Shown: positions 23,787-37,357, counted from the stretch's first letter. The stretch: 64,000 bases of DNA from Epiperipatus broadwayi (GCA_028023455.1 JAQFVV010006470.1:646001-710000), one strand, 5' to 3'. Translations and numbers: made by a program. Notes: a model not told the origin generated them from the sequence alone.

Positions 23787-26700
23787 TAAGATTCACATTT
23801 GAATCTTTAGCCTCACTTTTTCTATTGTCTCTCACTCACCAACCTCTCCTACCCAAATTTAAACTTTTTTGGTATCGAATTGTGTGTGTGGCAATATTAA
23901 AAAAAAATATAAATATATGTATAATTCACCACACACATGTTTTGATAATGAAATTAAAAGCAATAAATAAAAATAAATGATATAGTTTGTATTTCTCTTT
24001 TAGTTATATAAAATATATAATTTTAACAAGTTATTTTAAATTATAAAGTTCATTATTTATTACTGTGTTTAAATTTCATATTTAATAATAATTTTAGAAA
24101 TCAGATTGTAATTTAATTAAAAGTAAAAATAATTGTATATTTCCTTTTTGTATTTGACATTTTAAAAGTAACAGTCGGTGAGGGATAATAGATTAATTAA
24201 AAAGAAAAATTCCCTAAAATTTCTAATTACAAAATGTAAATCTAAAAATAAACATGAACAATAGAAGTGCAGATGTCTATATTAATTAAACTTCCAAGAA
24301 TGTTTTGATTATTCTTGGGGCAAATGAGTGGATGCGAAAATAAAATATAACAAAAGTGAAAAGATAAGATCAAGAAAGGAGGACATTTTGAACTTTCTAA
24401 GAACTTCCAGTTAAACTTTTGCTGTGCTGTCAATCAGTTGAGAGTCTCCAAAGTCATAAATTAATTTATCTACCACAGTATGTTTGAGTAGAAAGTGCCC
24501 AGACTATTCTCCTCCTGGGAGATGGTTGATCATATGCCGTTATCCTTCACATGTGCCCTCCATAATACCAACCAAGATCTGCTCCCCAAACAAATAGAAA
24601 GCTCCTGCTGCTGTAAAAATCAATGAATAATCTAAATGTTGGAATGAACTGCTACTTTGGAAATCATGAACAATTTGGTACTGAATCTGAAAACTTCTTC
24701 TAAAACAAATACATGTACCCAAAAAGTAGAGTACTCTAAATATATTAATCATGCTATGGCTCATTCTCTATATAACTTGTAAAACTATAATTTGTAAAAC
24801 TATGAAATTAATTATTAATTCCTTATGTAAATTTCTTTAATAATACAGCTTGCCTAAATCTATCTTTTCTTGGGTATGTATTTCTAAATTTCACATTTTA
24901 TTATTTAATTCTAGCATGCTTATAAGATTTATGACTGGACCTCACCAAATAAACATAGATTTTAATCAAGACGGTTGCCATATTGTCTAACAAACTAGTA
25001 ATATATTTCCTTATATACCTCCGTTGGCTGGTCGGCTTGGAAATCTGCATAATTTTCTAAATATAAATCCATGATTGCTTGAAACAGTGGATGAATGTCT
25101 TGCAAATCATCATTAATATTTATTTCTATAAATTACTTAATATTCTTGTATAAATTGACAAACATTTAGTGTTTCATTTATTGTAATGCAGGGCTCTACT
25201 ACTTAGTAAATAGCTGACATATTAGTTATTAAAAGATACCAGCTTACCTTATTATTTTATATTTTAAAAGTAATAATTCTGTAAATCACATTTTTTTGAC
25301 AGTCAAAAACATTCTTTATTAAATGTTGATGATGTAGGGCCAAGTTATAAAATATATTTAAATCTTAACAGAATCATTTATACAGTATACATGTGTTATG
25401 TTTTGGAGATATGATGACTTCTTATAAGCCTTGGACACTTCTGATTCTATAGAATTTAAATTAATCCTAGTCATCCTACACAAGCAGACAAATAAATATT
25501 CCAGTAGGACTTGATGACCATCACACAACAAGGAAGTAATCATGGCACAAAACACTTGCCTCTGGTTATGCTTATGTGACACCTTATTTTTTGGGCCTAC
25601 AGCAAATGCCAGTCTATTATAAACTCATTCAGAGCTTCACAGTCTCAATATACTGCCTACCTCATATCGCATTTCTGGATGTACCACATGTTTCTTCTTG
25701 TTCTATTATTCAATATATCACTCTGTCTCTGCATTAGTGAAATAACTCACTCTCAAATAAATGTCTGTCCATAGTAATTAGTAAATATCTTCTTTAATTA
25801 AATAAATATATGTCCACTGTTATTATAATAAATCCTCATTTAGACTCTTGCATTGCAAAGAGATAAATCCCGAAGACATGCTCATGAAATACTTGCTCGA
25901 GAATTTAGGTAGCTAAATTACATCAGCTGCATAAATGTATCTTTTTGTAAAATATAATAGTATCTTAAATACCGCTACTGAGATATTAAATGTAACAAAA
26001 TATCATTGGTTAAATGATTCCATATAAAATATTTTAAATAAATAAATATATATCTTTGTAAAATATAACAGTATCGGAAATATCATTACTGAGATTTTAA
26101 ATATAATAAAATATTATTAATTAGATGATTTAGTATAAAAATATTTTAAATAAATAATTTCAAACTATATATCTGCTGTTCCATCTTTATTTATTTGATA
26201 CCCATTCAATATAATATTTCCTTGATTCTGTAAAATATAAATGTTTAATATTAATGTTATTATTGGCTAACTCGAAATAAAATTCTTGATTCTCTTGCAT
26301 CACCCTGATTTCCACGCCTAAAGAAGTATTTACTAATGTAGCATCAGATGCATTGTTTCGTAGATTGTATTGTGGAATCAATAAACTATGTTTGAACTCA
26401 GCTTCACTACCAAGATGGTGCTGTAGTTCTGTGTGGTGGTCAAATTTTGCACTATGTTAACGAATCACACATTTCTGACCATTACAATATATATATATAT
26501 ATATAATTAACTATTATATACAGTATTTCAATCTGCAGAAACACTTTTAGGTAACTTTTTAACTCTCATCAACTGTGATTAAATAAAAAAAATAAACAAC
26601 TGAAGCAAGTGTCATCAAAATAATAATGATGTCATCACTGCTTCTATTTTCTTGATCATGAAAGAACATGTAAATATAAATTTAAATTTGATATTGAAAG

Positions 26701-29180
26701 TAATAAATTCTTCATGAAGACAGAAACCGTAACAAAACAAATAAAGAGTCGATATTAATAAGTAGAAATAAAATGAATCTATTTAATAGACATGATGCCA
26801 CCATTAAATTTCAGGATTCAGCAGATTTGAATTTTAGACCTTTGCTTCCATTATGTTTTTTAAATTTAACAACAGTTGAGGAGGATTAAGAGATTACCTG
26901 AAAAAACTTCTGCATATTGAAATTCTCTATATAATACATAATTATTTATTGTTATATTTATTATTTTTATTGTTTTACAATAGTTTTTAATTTATGGACA
27001 TTTATATATATATATATTATAACAATCCGGATGAATGAGACTTAAACATAATCTGCACTACTGGGCACCATCTAGGCATTTGAACCTAGAACAATTTATA
27101 TAGTAGGCAGATACGTAAGTTAAAAAAAATTATATGTTTTGGTTTCGATCATTAGCCCATTATCACTAGCTCAGTGGAATAGCAGAGATTTATATTTTAT
27201 AATAAATTCTTATCTAAGATACATTTCAATTAAGGGAAACCACTGCCAGAAATTAACATACAAACATTTATTTACGCACATATATATATATAAAATTTAA
27301 CATTATTATTTTAGTATGTTTACTTTAGCATTTTAAAATTTAACTTAACTTTTACTATAGATTTTAATTTACATTTTTATTTTATAAGATCGCACAAATG
27401 GGTTTATAAAAGTTTGTTTTATAATGTCGAGTATAGATCGGTTACATAGACTACACGGTTGAAAACATTTCAATATCAACATAACCGATCAAAATACAAA
27501 GTCATCGATAACGTCAATTGCAAAAGGAATACAAGAAACCCGTCGGCATTCATTGTAAGATGCTGCCATGACATTGATGACATATATTCTAATCAAACAT
27601 GAAAACCAACAATCATAAGTAACCATTAACGAATCCATGTAAGCGTCTATACCCACATTAATTATAATGCATTTTTTAGAGTATCAAGTATGAATAGACT
27701 ACATAGATTTGCATTTGAAAAGAAAATATTCTATTCTTATTTAACCTTAGGCCAAAAGTTTGCAGTCAAACCGGCATCAATCCATCTGATATATTGATGT
27801 ATTCAATGTAATATGAATATAGAAGCACATAAGGTTAAGAGAAGAAATTGCCACTTGTCAGATAGGAATACTACATCTATCTGACAAGAAGAGCAATAAA
27901 AAAACTTTATAGGAAAGGACTGTGGTCATTTTGCCAACTTACGATTGCATTCCATAGGCAATAAGGAAGTGTGCTGCATATACAGTGATTCTGTCATTAT
28001 GAATCTCATACTACATCTACTAATTACACCAATATATCCAATCCACTGGCCTAATTTAACTACAATACAAATAACCTAAGATTACCCTCCCCTAATATAA
28101 TTTTACAAATTCATATAACCATTCATGCCCAACTTAAATGTAACATTTATATAATATTAAATTAGCAAAAAACAAAAATCATAAATAAAATTTAAAGAAC
28201 AAAAAAAAAAATAAATGGAAAAGATTTAAAACAAAAAAAAAAAGAAATTCATCAAATAAATTTATAATTAATAAATCAAGTTGGTCAGATAGGATTCTAT
28301 TTTTATAAATTAAATATTGGGAAAAAGATTCTATTTTAGAGTTCTTAATGTTTCCAAATGTTCATTAATTATATATTTCTTACATTTTGAAAAAAATTCC
28401 GTAGTCTCTGATTTTTATGTAATGGAAGGTGTTAATTCCCACAAAGTCATAAGGAGATTGGTGTGCAGTTAACTGTTGGTCCTTTATGGTTGATGGTATT
28501 CTTCCGCGCCTTGTTGTCCTGTGGTCTGCAATATTGGAAATTGATGATTCATTTTTTTAACAACTGAAGGAATTGAAAGTACGTCTTTCAATCCCTTCTC
28601 CCCCAACCCTTTCCAACTTAACACATATCTGTCCTCTCATAATAATAATCATTCACTCACTTCCAAACTTTTCCTTTTATATTAATTTTAAGGATTCAAT
28701 TGACATTACGTCATCGATGTGATGGTCCTTTGGCTGAGGTCCGATTCCATTGTTTTTCTTTCGTATATGACCATTGCTTATACATTTAAATACCCAAGGC
28801 ATGTTTACGTTGACTAATTAAAATAATCATTTCCATTTTTCAATAACATTAATTAATTTGTTTTCAAACTTAAAGATATATTTTTAACTCTAAATCTTTT
28901 TTTAAATTTTTGCTTTTACAATACCTTTTCTATTTTCAAAATTAAAGATATATTTTTAACTCTAAATCTTTTTTTAAATTTTTGCTTTTACAATACCTTT
29001 TCTATTTTTAATAAAGTTTTATTTTAATATTTTTTTTCATCTGTGCATTTGATATATATATATATACAAGATTAGTATAGAATTTTAATTTTCACTTTTT
29101 AATTCTTAAAAAAAAAGTTTTATTGGTGAACTTTAAAAGTTTTTATTTCAATTTAATGTAACGGCATATTTATATATCAT
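23782..29180. other. LRR intron stretch with no supported gene
   Basis: AT-rich DNA. Slightly less AT-rich parts near 24480-24780 and 25360-25680 hold minus-strand open frames of ~75 codons (24540-24764, 25358-25582), and 26187-26381 has one of 64 codons. None has a recognisable domain, splice context or homologous copy here, so I do not call them genes. A TA array at about 26488-26506 follows a CATTACAAT end resembling the SINE-like 3' ends described elsewhere. Confidence 0.5.
28868..29008. repeat. 70-bp direct repeat, two near-perfect copies
   Basis: Adjacent copies of a unit starting TTAAAGATATATTTTTAACT and ending CCTTTTCTATTTT, at about 28868-28937 and 28938-29008. Confidence 0.85.
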
Positions 29181-29187
29181 TACAATA

Positions 29188-29203
29188 TATATATATATAT
29201 ATG
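29188..29203. repeat. (TA)n, left border of PLE-E pair
   Basis: Short TA array outside the inverted PLE-E 3' tails. Confidence 0.8.
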
Positions 29204-29209
29204 CAAACA

Positions 29210-29400
29210 AACAATTTAATGGTAAAAAAATTCAATTTTACATTCTTCAGTATTGCTTTCAATTATGGAGTAATCATAGTCAGATTTAAATGAATTTCAA
29301 ATGCATGCCTTTAAAAGCAGACTAGGATTACTACATAATTGAAAGCACTACTGAAAAATTTAAAATATAATATTTTTTTACCGTTTAATTGTTTTTTTGA
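29210..29400. mobile_element. Inverted pair of PLE-E 3' tails, decayed
   Basis: Arms at about 29221-29280 and 29328-29385 are inverted imperfect copies (GGTAAAAAAATTCAATTT against its complement). Both match the PLE-E 3' tail at 57130-57200, including the ATAATTGAAAGC stretch. The hammerhead cores are mutated (CTGATGA no longer intact). A simple inverted-repeat MITE is an alternative reading, but the similarity to a tail with PLE coding sequence upstream favours PLE ends. Confidence 0.55.
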
Positions 29401-29444
29401 ATATTACATATAATATTTTATATAATGGATATTATACTTTTACA

Positions 29445-29447
<3 letters not shown>

Positions 29448-29519
<72 letters not shown>
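29448..29519. repeat. (TA)n between PLE-E and PLE-C ends
   Basis: Two TA arrays (29448-29475, 29484-29519) separated by TTTTACTA-like sequence. Confidence 0.9.
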
Positions 29520-29522
<3 letters not shown>

Positions 29523-30190
29523 TAAAATAGGCATAAATTATATTATTTTTAAAAGTACTTTTGACTATACATTTTGTAGTCTTTATCAACTATATAACAA
29601 TAAATAATCAAAACAGGACAACCCTTCACCATACCCATAGTCCAATTCAGATTTCCCACAATTCTGCTATCTTAACATTTGATGACTACCAATTCATTAA
29701 CAATTGACGATTTTATGAAAAAAAAAAAACATAGCTCTTTTATTTTATGTTTATTGTGGCAATGTTCAATTTGAATAATTTTCAAATTTTTATAATCAAA
29801 CCTAAATCCATATTGACAAGATTTATTATGATCAATTATAAGAGATGATGAAGATTTTTCCAAATATATTCCTGATTGTTTCATTTTTTGAATTATATTA
29901 TATAAAAGCATATGCTCTTTTATCTTTTTCTCCGATGTACACTTAGATTCACTGGCATATTGTAAGCCTTATCCAAATCTCAATTTATATATATTACAAT
30001 TTTTATTAAACTTTGAATTTTGAATTTTAGAGTTGTTAAGTACTCTATTTATATTATTTGTTGAAAAAAAAAAAGCAATATGACACAAATCATTATAAAT
30101 TCTCCTAATAAACTTGACCAGCTCATCTGACAATTCCATAAAATTCTTGGATATTTAACTTACACTTAATGATTACAATTTGGATTATTT
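29520..30190 (-). pseudogene. PLE-C GIY-YIG fragment, minus strand
   Basis: The minus-strand frame 29672-29911 (MLLYNIIQKMKQSGIYLEKS, later FDYKNLKIIQIEHCHNKHKI) matches the better-preserved copy at 61953-62285. Upstream toward 30190 the N-terminal part of the domain and the linker can be followed with frameshifts. The 3' tail lies at 29520-29670. 5'-truncated and inactive. Confidence 0.75.
29553..29592 (-). ncRNA. Relic hammerhead-like motif, PLE-C
   Basis: Minus strand TTGATAA (29589-29583) and stem II GACTA/TAGTC are kept, but GAAA has become AAAA, so this copy should be dead. Confidence 0.45.
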
Positions 30191-30480
30191 TATGTAATTT
30201 AACCAATGGAAAGTAGAGATTTTATTTCATATGAATCACATGTACCAGTATGTCATAATTTGTCTGGGTTAAAATCATTCTTATTTCAAAAGAAAAAAAA
30301 TTTTCAAATATTCTAGTGATAAAATAAAAAAATATATACATTTATTTGTTAATGATTTGTTGAAAATTGGTTATGATAAAAATGCTATTACTAATATTAT
30401 TAAAAAAATTAAAAGGAATCAACAATATAATAAATATAAAATTAAAATTGTATGAAAATGAAATTGATTTCCATGCCCTT
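30190..30480 (+). pseudogene. PLE reverse transcriptase thumb fragment, plus strand
   Basis: Reads ESHVPVCHNLSGLKSF and then HLFVNDLLKIGYDKNAITNI, the region between the catalytic core and the GIY-YIG domain of PLE proteins. It ends at TGA/TAA codons near 30460 and merges into the retrozyme-like repeat. Opposite orientation to the adjoining PLE-C fragment, so this locus is again head-to-head. Confidence 0.55.
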
Positions 30481-30667
30481 TACTGACATGAACCAACTAG
30501 CTCGAAAACATGGTTTAAAGATTGGAAACAATTTGAAAGAGATATTGAATTTTATTTCTCTCAGTGTTTATGTAAACTAAGCTTGATCATGGGCTATTGG
30601 TAAAGCTCCATCTAGTAACAGAAAATGCAAGCAATAGCAAGTTCTGAAATGTATAAATGTTTTGTTT

Positions 30668-30670
<3 letters not shown>
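30480..30670 (+). mobile_element. Retrozyme-like repeat, partial third copy
   Basis: The block with GTTTATGTAAAC and GGTAAAGCTCCATCTA matches 340-390 and 750-797, and the preceding 80 bp align with the hammerhead area (ACTGACATGA, then CTCGAAAA), with an altered core. It ends in (TA)n. Confidence 0.55.

Positions 30671-30702
<32 letters not shown>
30671..30702. repeat. (TA)n shared by retrozyme-like copy and SINE-like element
   Basis: Pure TA array; on its right side the minus-strand SINE-like element begins. Confidence 0.95.
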
Positions 30703-30705
<3 letters not shown>

Positions 30706-30900
30706 ACCGGTCGAAAAACAACCCATACCAACGAGACCCAACTGCAAAGGCAGATTGGAATGCAGTCAACCAAACTGAATTCAAACCCAACTCATGAGCT
30801 CATATCAAATCAATGGGTGACCTAAGTTGAGGGTACATGACTATGTGCCAAGAAACTAGCTCAATGGATGATGATGATGATGATTTGAGACCCCTGAACT
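30703..30900 (-). mobile_element. SINE-like element, copy 1
   Basis: Read on the minus strand, it starts in an ATCATCATC run near 30890 and ends TTTTTCGACCGGTACAAT followed by (AT)n. The same end motif plus (AT)n recurs near 47070 and 60300 (both plus) and, diverged, at 38957. No tRNA-like A and B boxes that I would defend. It is part of duplication block A. Confidence 0.45.
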
Positions 30901-32573
30901 GACACTAATAAAGTATAGTAAAATAACTAAGGATATTTCTAAGTCAATTCATATATGTATAGGTTCAGGTTGCCAATACAGACAGCGAGCATTAATATTA
31001 AAATAACTATTGAATAATAAAGAAAGTTAAAAACCAAATGTGTTAATAAATTGTTTAATAATAATATTTTTGTTCAACTTTTAGATTATGATTATATTAC
31101 CTCTAGTCTTTAAACAAAATTTATACTTACAATAAGAATGGCAGTCCTTATTATATGCCAAAAACTATTACACAGTATTCTAGGAGGATTATATATGTCT
31201 ATGCCCCGACAAGAAAATAAAGATAGATAAAGGTATTTGGCTGTGACAGAAATTATTACAATAATTCTAAAAGAAAGAATGTGATATTCATTTCCACATT
31301 CGTAAATTAATTTATGAAGAGCAATATACATGTTTAAGGCATAACTTTACTACATAACAGGAAACTTGTTTAATGAGTAATGAATAAGAATTTGTTCAAC
31401 TTTAATGAAATCATTTCATCACTATTTATGAGCATGAGACTGGGGATTTATTTGAGCTGAAAAGTAAATGGTACTGATGTCTTATGAGATATAAAAACAA
31501 ATATGAGAAATAATTGCTTGTCAGTGATTTAAATAGGAGCGAGGCTTGTATTTTACAAGTCTTTATGCCCTATCAAGGAAAGTCTGGTTGGTACTTTGTT
31601 GTTCCAATATAATAAAGAACGAGCAAGTGGAGGAGGTGGTTTCTTCCACAGTAATTAAAGTAAAAATAGCATCACTGAGGACAAGCCTACGAAGCAGGAG
31701 ATGGCTCACACCAATAACATTTACAAAAATGATGACTTGGTAATCATCATGGTTAATGACTAAAACCCATTTATATAAAGACTGCTCTACACAATTAATC
31801 AAACTATATTAAAGTCAAATGAGCTTTAATAGAGAAATACTTATTGTAATTATAAATTATATTAATTATACCCTAAACATCATGCCCTCCCTAAATTTAA
31901 TAGAAAGTATAAAATTTGAATTAGAATATTATGACATTAATTCCTTTATCAACCTTTTTGCAAAAAAACATTTTAAGATTGTGAATAAATAAATATCTGT
32001 AAACTAGATAAAAGAGCCAGGGACGTAGATTAGAAACTGAGCTAATAATTTATTATTAGCCATTAATAAAAATAGCAAAAAAAATATATAAATCCTTCAA
32101 GTCAAATTTAATAGAACCATCTTAAACAAACTTAATATTAGATTATTTTCATGAGGTACGTGTAACAAAATAAATTATTGTCGAGTTGAAGTATTACTGG
32201 CTTACAATCAAAAATATGTGACCTTAGTAATTACTCAATAAATATATATAATACAGTTAGTGAAATGAAACACCATTATGAGAAAGACAAATTTAACAAA
32301 GTATTAATTTTAAAAACTAGAGATTAAAAAAACGACTATTACTTATACATATTAAAACATTATAAAAAGAGGTGTTTTTACAGTAGTTAATTTAAAAGGT
32401 GGTATAAAATAAAGTTTGGAATCTGGTCAGAAATTTGCAGTTGTTTCAAGAAAGTCATTACTGTTACTTCATGGTTGGTTCCTTAGTTTACACATGGCAG
32501 AGTCCAGTTGGATGAAATGTAGGTGTGCCTTTTATAAATTACTTTCATGACATTTTTATTGAATCTTTCAGAT
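30708..32573. repeat. Direct duplication block A
   Basis: Colinear with 38957-40312 with moderate divergence. Block A carries an additional ~530 bp (about 31590-32120) not present in block B. No reading frame is conserved between the blocks. The match ends at TTTCAG, where block B turns into poly-T. Confidence 0.85.
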
Positions 32574-33660
32574 TTTTGGCAGCAGGAGTGGTATGGAGGA
32601 AGTTTGGTTTAGCAGCTTCATTGAAGATCTTTTTGGGACTTCAGGCCCAGCAGTCAGTCTCCCAAAGTTTAGCCCTTCACCATGATGGAAACACTATTGA
32701 AATTCATAATTTAAAGACACACATAGATTCTAGTATCATCTCTAAAACAAATATGGCTTCTCTCTTCCCCAAATTTTTCTGGGTTATTTATACTGTCCTC
32801 AGGTTTCTTGCCTATTCTAGATATCTTTAGGCTAGAGATTCTTGCATTATCCAAGTTATAAATTTTTACTAATTGATTTTAGATAGATTCCCTCGATAAG
32901 GCTTTCAAACACGTTAACTTTGAATGCATTTTCTAATTAGAAAATAAATTTAGAAATCTAAAAAACGATTTTAATTAGGAACCATCCTTACATTTTAAAT
33001 TCTTATCTTTTTGCTTATTAATAAAACTTTCCCCATTGTATTTAGAAAAGGGTAATCTGAAAACTTATTGAAAGAATGTAGCTTTTAATCATTAAAATTT
33101 GAACAAACTGTTTAAATGTAAAATAAAGCATTTCTGACGCAATGAAACTTTATAACGAATATATATATACACACATTCCACACAGTTATAATATATAAAT
33201 TCATGAATAATTTTATCCTGAATTTATTAATGAATTGATTAGTTTAAATGTCATATTAGTTAGTTTTAATACACATTTATATGATACTATTTTTTAAGGA
33301 AGCTAACATGTATTGAATGTATAAAGACCCATTGCTTTTGAAAATTCATGGTTAGGACTAGGGCTTGAAGTAGGCTGCAGGTGAGATATAATGAAGCTAG
33401 GATCGAACTAAAATCTGACTGCTTCATTTTTTTCCACTTCAAAAAAAAACAATGAAAAAATGTTTTTACTTATATTTGATACATTCATATACGTTAACTT
33501 CATCTATTGGTAGACTCTGGGAGAACAGCATGAGTGTGAATACTATCTATCATATTTACAAAAACACAAAATTATACATGTCTCATTATTATCATTATGC
33601 TTACTATTATACTAGCTGATACTAAATAAGTCCATTAGATCATGTCTCATTGTCTCCACA
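32574..33660. other. No gene recognised
   Basis: Open text of about 100 codons at 32525-32830 has no recognisable domain. The remainder is AT-rich. The 3' LTR of the minus-strand gypsy element should lie here, but I could not define one. Confidence 0.5.
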
Positions 33661-33666
33661 GTTTTC

Positions 33667-34032
33667 TCAGTCTATCACATATATATCAGTCCCTACACAT
33701 AATATTGGTTTTTTTTTCCTTGGGTCAGGTGGCACATATGGTTTCAACTGTCTTGCATTGTAAACTCCCTGACGTCCCTTTCTTTTTAGAAAAAATGCAT
33801 TGTCATGGCAATCCTTTAATATTTCATATGGCCCCCTGTATGGATGGAATAATTTTTTGAATTCTTTCTTGGGTGCATTACTAGTTCTTGGTGATCTTAT
33901 CCAAACTTGATCCCCAATTTTAAAATAGTGATGTTGCACTCGGTTTATTTGACTCTGGGCCATATGTGCTAGCTGCTTTCTGGCCATATCTTGGTCAGTT
34001 AATGGATTAATAGATATTTCATCTTTTGGCAA
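33667..34032 (-). pseudogene. Gypsy integrase C-terminal region
   Basis: Reads HYFKIGDQVWI, then FHPYRGPYEILK and ARQLKPYVPP: the GPY/F-type C-terminal domain of Ty3/gypsy integrase, which helps bind DNA. Detached by frameshift from the catalytic core. Confidence 0.85.
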
Positions 34033-34352
34033 TAGTTAGGGAAAGATAGCCAGACATGGTTGCCCATATTGAAGATGAGCAAGTGGAAAAACCTGTTGAC
34101 TCATTTCATTGTATTATTATTGCAGTTCATTACATGCTAAACTTTATCCATCCTGTTTTGATGATCTGTAGATAGGCATGTGCTAAAGAGTTGACTAATT
34201 TCTCTCATAGGTATTTTGCATGGGTTGGACTGCATGTTTCTAATTGATGTCAGATGAAGATTGATATTTTGTTTTTTTTCATCCAATTGTTTCACTCTTT
34301 TGAGGTGAATTCTGAGCCATGATCTGATAATATTGAATCAGGTTTACACACC

Positions 34353-34753
34353 TCAGAAAATTGTTATCCTGAATGACCCAGATGACACTTCTTGAATTGG
34401 TGGTTTGAATTGGGTAAATTTGAACGTACTTACTATCATATGTAATGAGAATTTATTGAAAGGTCTTAAATTCGGTAGAGGCCCATAGTGATTTATGGCA
34501 AGTATTTCATTTGGCTTTATGGCCATCACCGGTTTTATACCTCCTACATACAATTTATTTGGGAACTTAGCAACAGTACATGCATCACATTGTCTAATTG
34601 TGGTGAGAACCTGACTGTACATGCCTGGCCAATAGAATTGGAAATACACTGCCTCTTCTGTCTATGTTGGTCCATTGTGCCCAATGTTTTGATGGACATG
34701 CCTAAGTATGTGCAACCTAAGTCTATCTGGGACCATGCTTTTCCATGGGGCAC
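34353..34753 (-). pseudogene. Gypsy integrase zinc-binding region and start of core
   Basis: Overlapping frames give FYWPGMYSQVL...CDAC (second half of the HHCC zinc finger, with CDAC) followed by VGGIKPV and a degenerate start of the catalytic core. Frameshifted relative to the C-terminal piece. Confidence 0.75.
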
Positions 34754-34879
34754 TGCTTCATAGGTTCTGCTCCTTGTTCTGTTTCTTTGACAACTCCAGA
34801 ATAATGTGGCAATTTTGTAGGCCTTGCCAGTATGCTAGGTTACTTATCTCAGCCTCAGAAAGACTCAATATTGTTATGG

Positions 34880-35330
34880 TCATAATTTTTAGGACTTGGT
34901 TATTTTTTGGGGGTTCTGTATGCTCATTTGTACTGGATGGCAGCTTAAAATGTGGTCAACAACATTGTCTGGCCCTAGGCAATATTGGATCATACCGAAA
35001 TTGTTGGAGGGCCAAGATCCATATATTGAGTCGTTCATTGGTGAGGAAACTTTTGTTGAGAAATTCCAGACATTGGTTGTCTGTTACAATGACTACTTCT
35101 AATCCTAGAAGGATTTGATGGAATTTCTGAAATGACCATACTATTGCTAAAGTTTCTTGCTAGGTGGTGGTGTAATGTGTTTCTGCACCCTTTAAAGCAT
35201 GACTGCAAAAATATATCTTTTGATGCTCACCAGATTTTGAAACAAAACAGCTGCTAGCCATTGCTTGCTGCTGACAATTTGTATGTAAAAGGTCCAGCTA
35301 AAGTCAGGGTGGTAGAGCATAACTGCCCGT
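34880..35330 (-). pseudogene. Gypsy RNase H region
   Basis: Minus-strand text contains DAS-like, SGEHQKIYFCSHAL, ETLAIVWS and VIVTDNQ blocks, the RNase H signature after a gypsy reverse transcriptase, with stops in between. Confidence 0.65.
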
Positions 35331-35364
35331 ATGAAGTTTTATTTTTATGTTCAGTATTTCTTGG

Positions 35365-36150
35365 TCATGGAGTGGGGTCCATTCCCACTCCTGATTTTTT
35401 TATGAGGTCTATAAGATTCCTAGTTTCCTGGGCAAAGTTCAGATAGAACTTGTGATAAATATTGCAAAGCCCAAGAAATGATCGAATTTGTTTCTGAGTA
35501 ATCAGAGTTGGAAATTTCTCTATGGCTGCAACTGTGTCCAGATGTACCTTGATGCCATGTTTGTTAATGACATGACCGAGGAAGGTTATCTCACCTATAG
35601 GAAAATGGCTTTTTTCCAAGTTTACTGTGATGTTCTTCAATTTACAATCACACAACAATCTTTCCTAATGTGCAAATGTTCCTTCATATCTATTGATATG
35701 ATAACTATGTTGTCAACATAGCATACCATCTGTTTTTGTATTTTTTCAGAAAGGACCTGCCCCAAACAGCTCATAAGGCCTGCTCCACTATTTATTAGTC
35801 CAAAAGGAACTCTTTTAAAAACATGCAGGTATTCACCATACCAAAATGCAGTGTATTTCCTATCCCTTGGATCTAGATTCAATTGCCACTAACTCACAGT
35901 TATATCCATTGTTGAAAATACTGTCTTTTCAGCCAATTGCACAAGTACTTTTGGATGGGAGGAGAGCATCTCTTTCCAGTATAGTGATGCTATTTAATTT
36001 ATGGGCATCCAGGCATAGCCACATGTTTTCATTTTTCTTCTTGACAACAACCAATGCATTATTATATGGAGAAGAATACCATTTGACAATATTCCAGTCG
36101 ATCATTTGCTGTATCTGTGTTTCCACTTCATCTTTATATTAAAATGGGAT
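35365..36150 (-). pseudogene. Gypsy reverse transcriptase region
   Basis: Three consecutive frames cover the fingers (SSPYNNALVVVKKK, CLDAHKLNSIT), palm (FKRVPFGLINS; catalytic YVDD reads YVDN) and thumb (FLGHVINKHGI, QIRSFLGLCNIYHKF). The second catalytic Asp is replaced by Asn and two frameshifts are needed, so no enzyme can be made. Confidence 0.85.
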
Positions 36151-36524
36151 AGAGTATATCTTGGATTGGATGTAAGTCTCTTCACTCACTTTGATCCAAT
36201 GAGTGTACCCTATAATCTCACCTGACATAGGAGAAAAAACTACAGCATATTTCTCAAGATTTTTCAAATTTTCTCAACATCATCCGGTCCAGTAATAATA
36301 GATTTTTTTTATCTTTTGGTTGATCATTGATGAGTCAACTGGCTTGATCAGGCAAATTTTGTGGTTTCCTTTCTGGTGGAGTGATGTTTTAAAGTTAATG
36401 GTTTCATTTACAAATAAGCATCTCCCTTTAGGGTAATCAATAGTGCCATGGTTTTGAATCAAAAAGTCAGAGCCCAACCCTACATCATATATGAGCCCTG
36501 CCATAATAAGAAAGGTATGCCCCA

Positions 36525-36728
36525 CTAGACTTTTGTTGATCTAAACCTCCAACCATACTTGATGGTTTTCACTTGATACTTTTTTCCATTAGCCAAGGTC
36601 AGTTGGATCAGACAGGTTGGGAATTGCATTATCTCATGTCTCCATTTTAGGATTTCAATCTGTGTTGTGAACACAATGGATGCTTGACTTCCTGAATCGA
36701 ACAAGGCTGATACTTTGCTATTCTCCAC
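36525..36728 (-). pseudogene. Gypsy aspartic protease region
   Basis: SALFDSGSQASIVF contains the D-S-G active-site loop (alanine/threonine variants usual) of retropepsin-type proteases. Truncated open frame; a further piece continues at 36280-36525 (GLGSDFLIQNHGTIDY). Confidence 0.75.
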
Positions 36729-36799
36729 ATTTATTTTGATGATGGGTCACACGTGATTTATCTGATGATCCTCCTTATCTTTCTCAGAGATTAAATTAG

Positions 36800-37357
36800 T
36801 CATTTGGTTAATGGTTGGAACTGGATGATCTTACTGTAACTTGGACCTGGTGATCTAAAATATTTATCCACTGTTTTTAAGAAATCCATCATTTTGTGGA
36901 TAGTACCGGTTTTACTACAAATCATAATTTCTTGAACATCTTTTGGCATGTTGTGTCCTATCATACAAATAATTTGAGACTCTGGCAAGTTAAAACTAGA
37001 TAATGAAAGGAACTTGGTTGCCTGTTGTAAAAAAAAAACTGGGAATATGTGTTTCTATTATTCACTGGAAAATGCTCCTTGATACGGTCACATAATAAGC
37101 GTTCTTGCCTCTCTTCACCCCAGAATGTTTTAGAAGCTTGCAATAATATTCTTCAAATGTTTCTGGCTTCTTTTCTAGCATTCTCCACCAGTCCTTGGCC
37201 ACAGTCTTCAAATGGTGTTGAGCAATGGACATTTGTTGTATTTTATCAAGAGTTTTTATTGCAAAAGCATCAGCTAAACTATCTATATGTTCATGAGGAT
37301 TCTCCTGTCTTCACCATAAAAATCTATAATTTGGATCAGAGGGTATTGAGAATTTGA
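36800..37357 (-). pseudogene. Gypsy Gag-like region
   Basis: Minus-strand pieces upstream of the protease include ERQERLLCDRIKEHFP, consistent with the capsid C-terminal part of gypsy Gag. Stops are frequent and no zinc knuckle is readable. Assigned mainly from position. Confidence 0.5.

Noticed and set aside
24540-25582. Minus-strand open frames in a less AT-rich patch as antisense exons
   Set aside because: About 75 codons each, no domain, no splice consensus pair linking them and no homologous copy.
32525-32830. 101-codon open frame starting at a TTTCAG boundary as a possible exon
   Set aside because: No recognisable domain, no donor that I can defend, and the boundary coincides with a duplication breakpoint.
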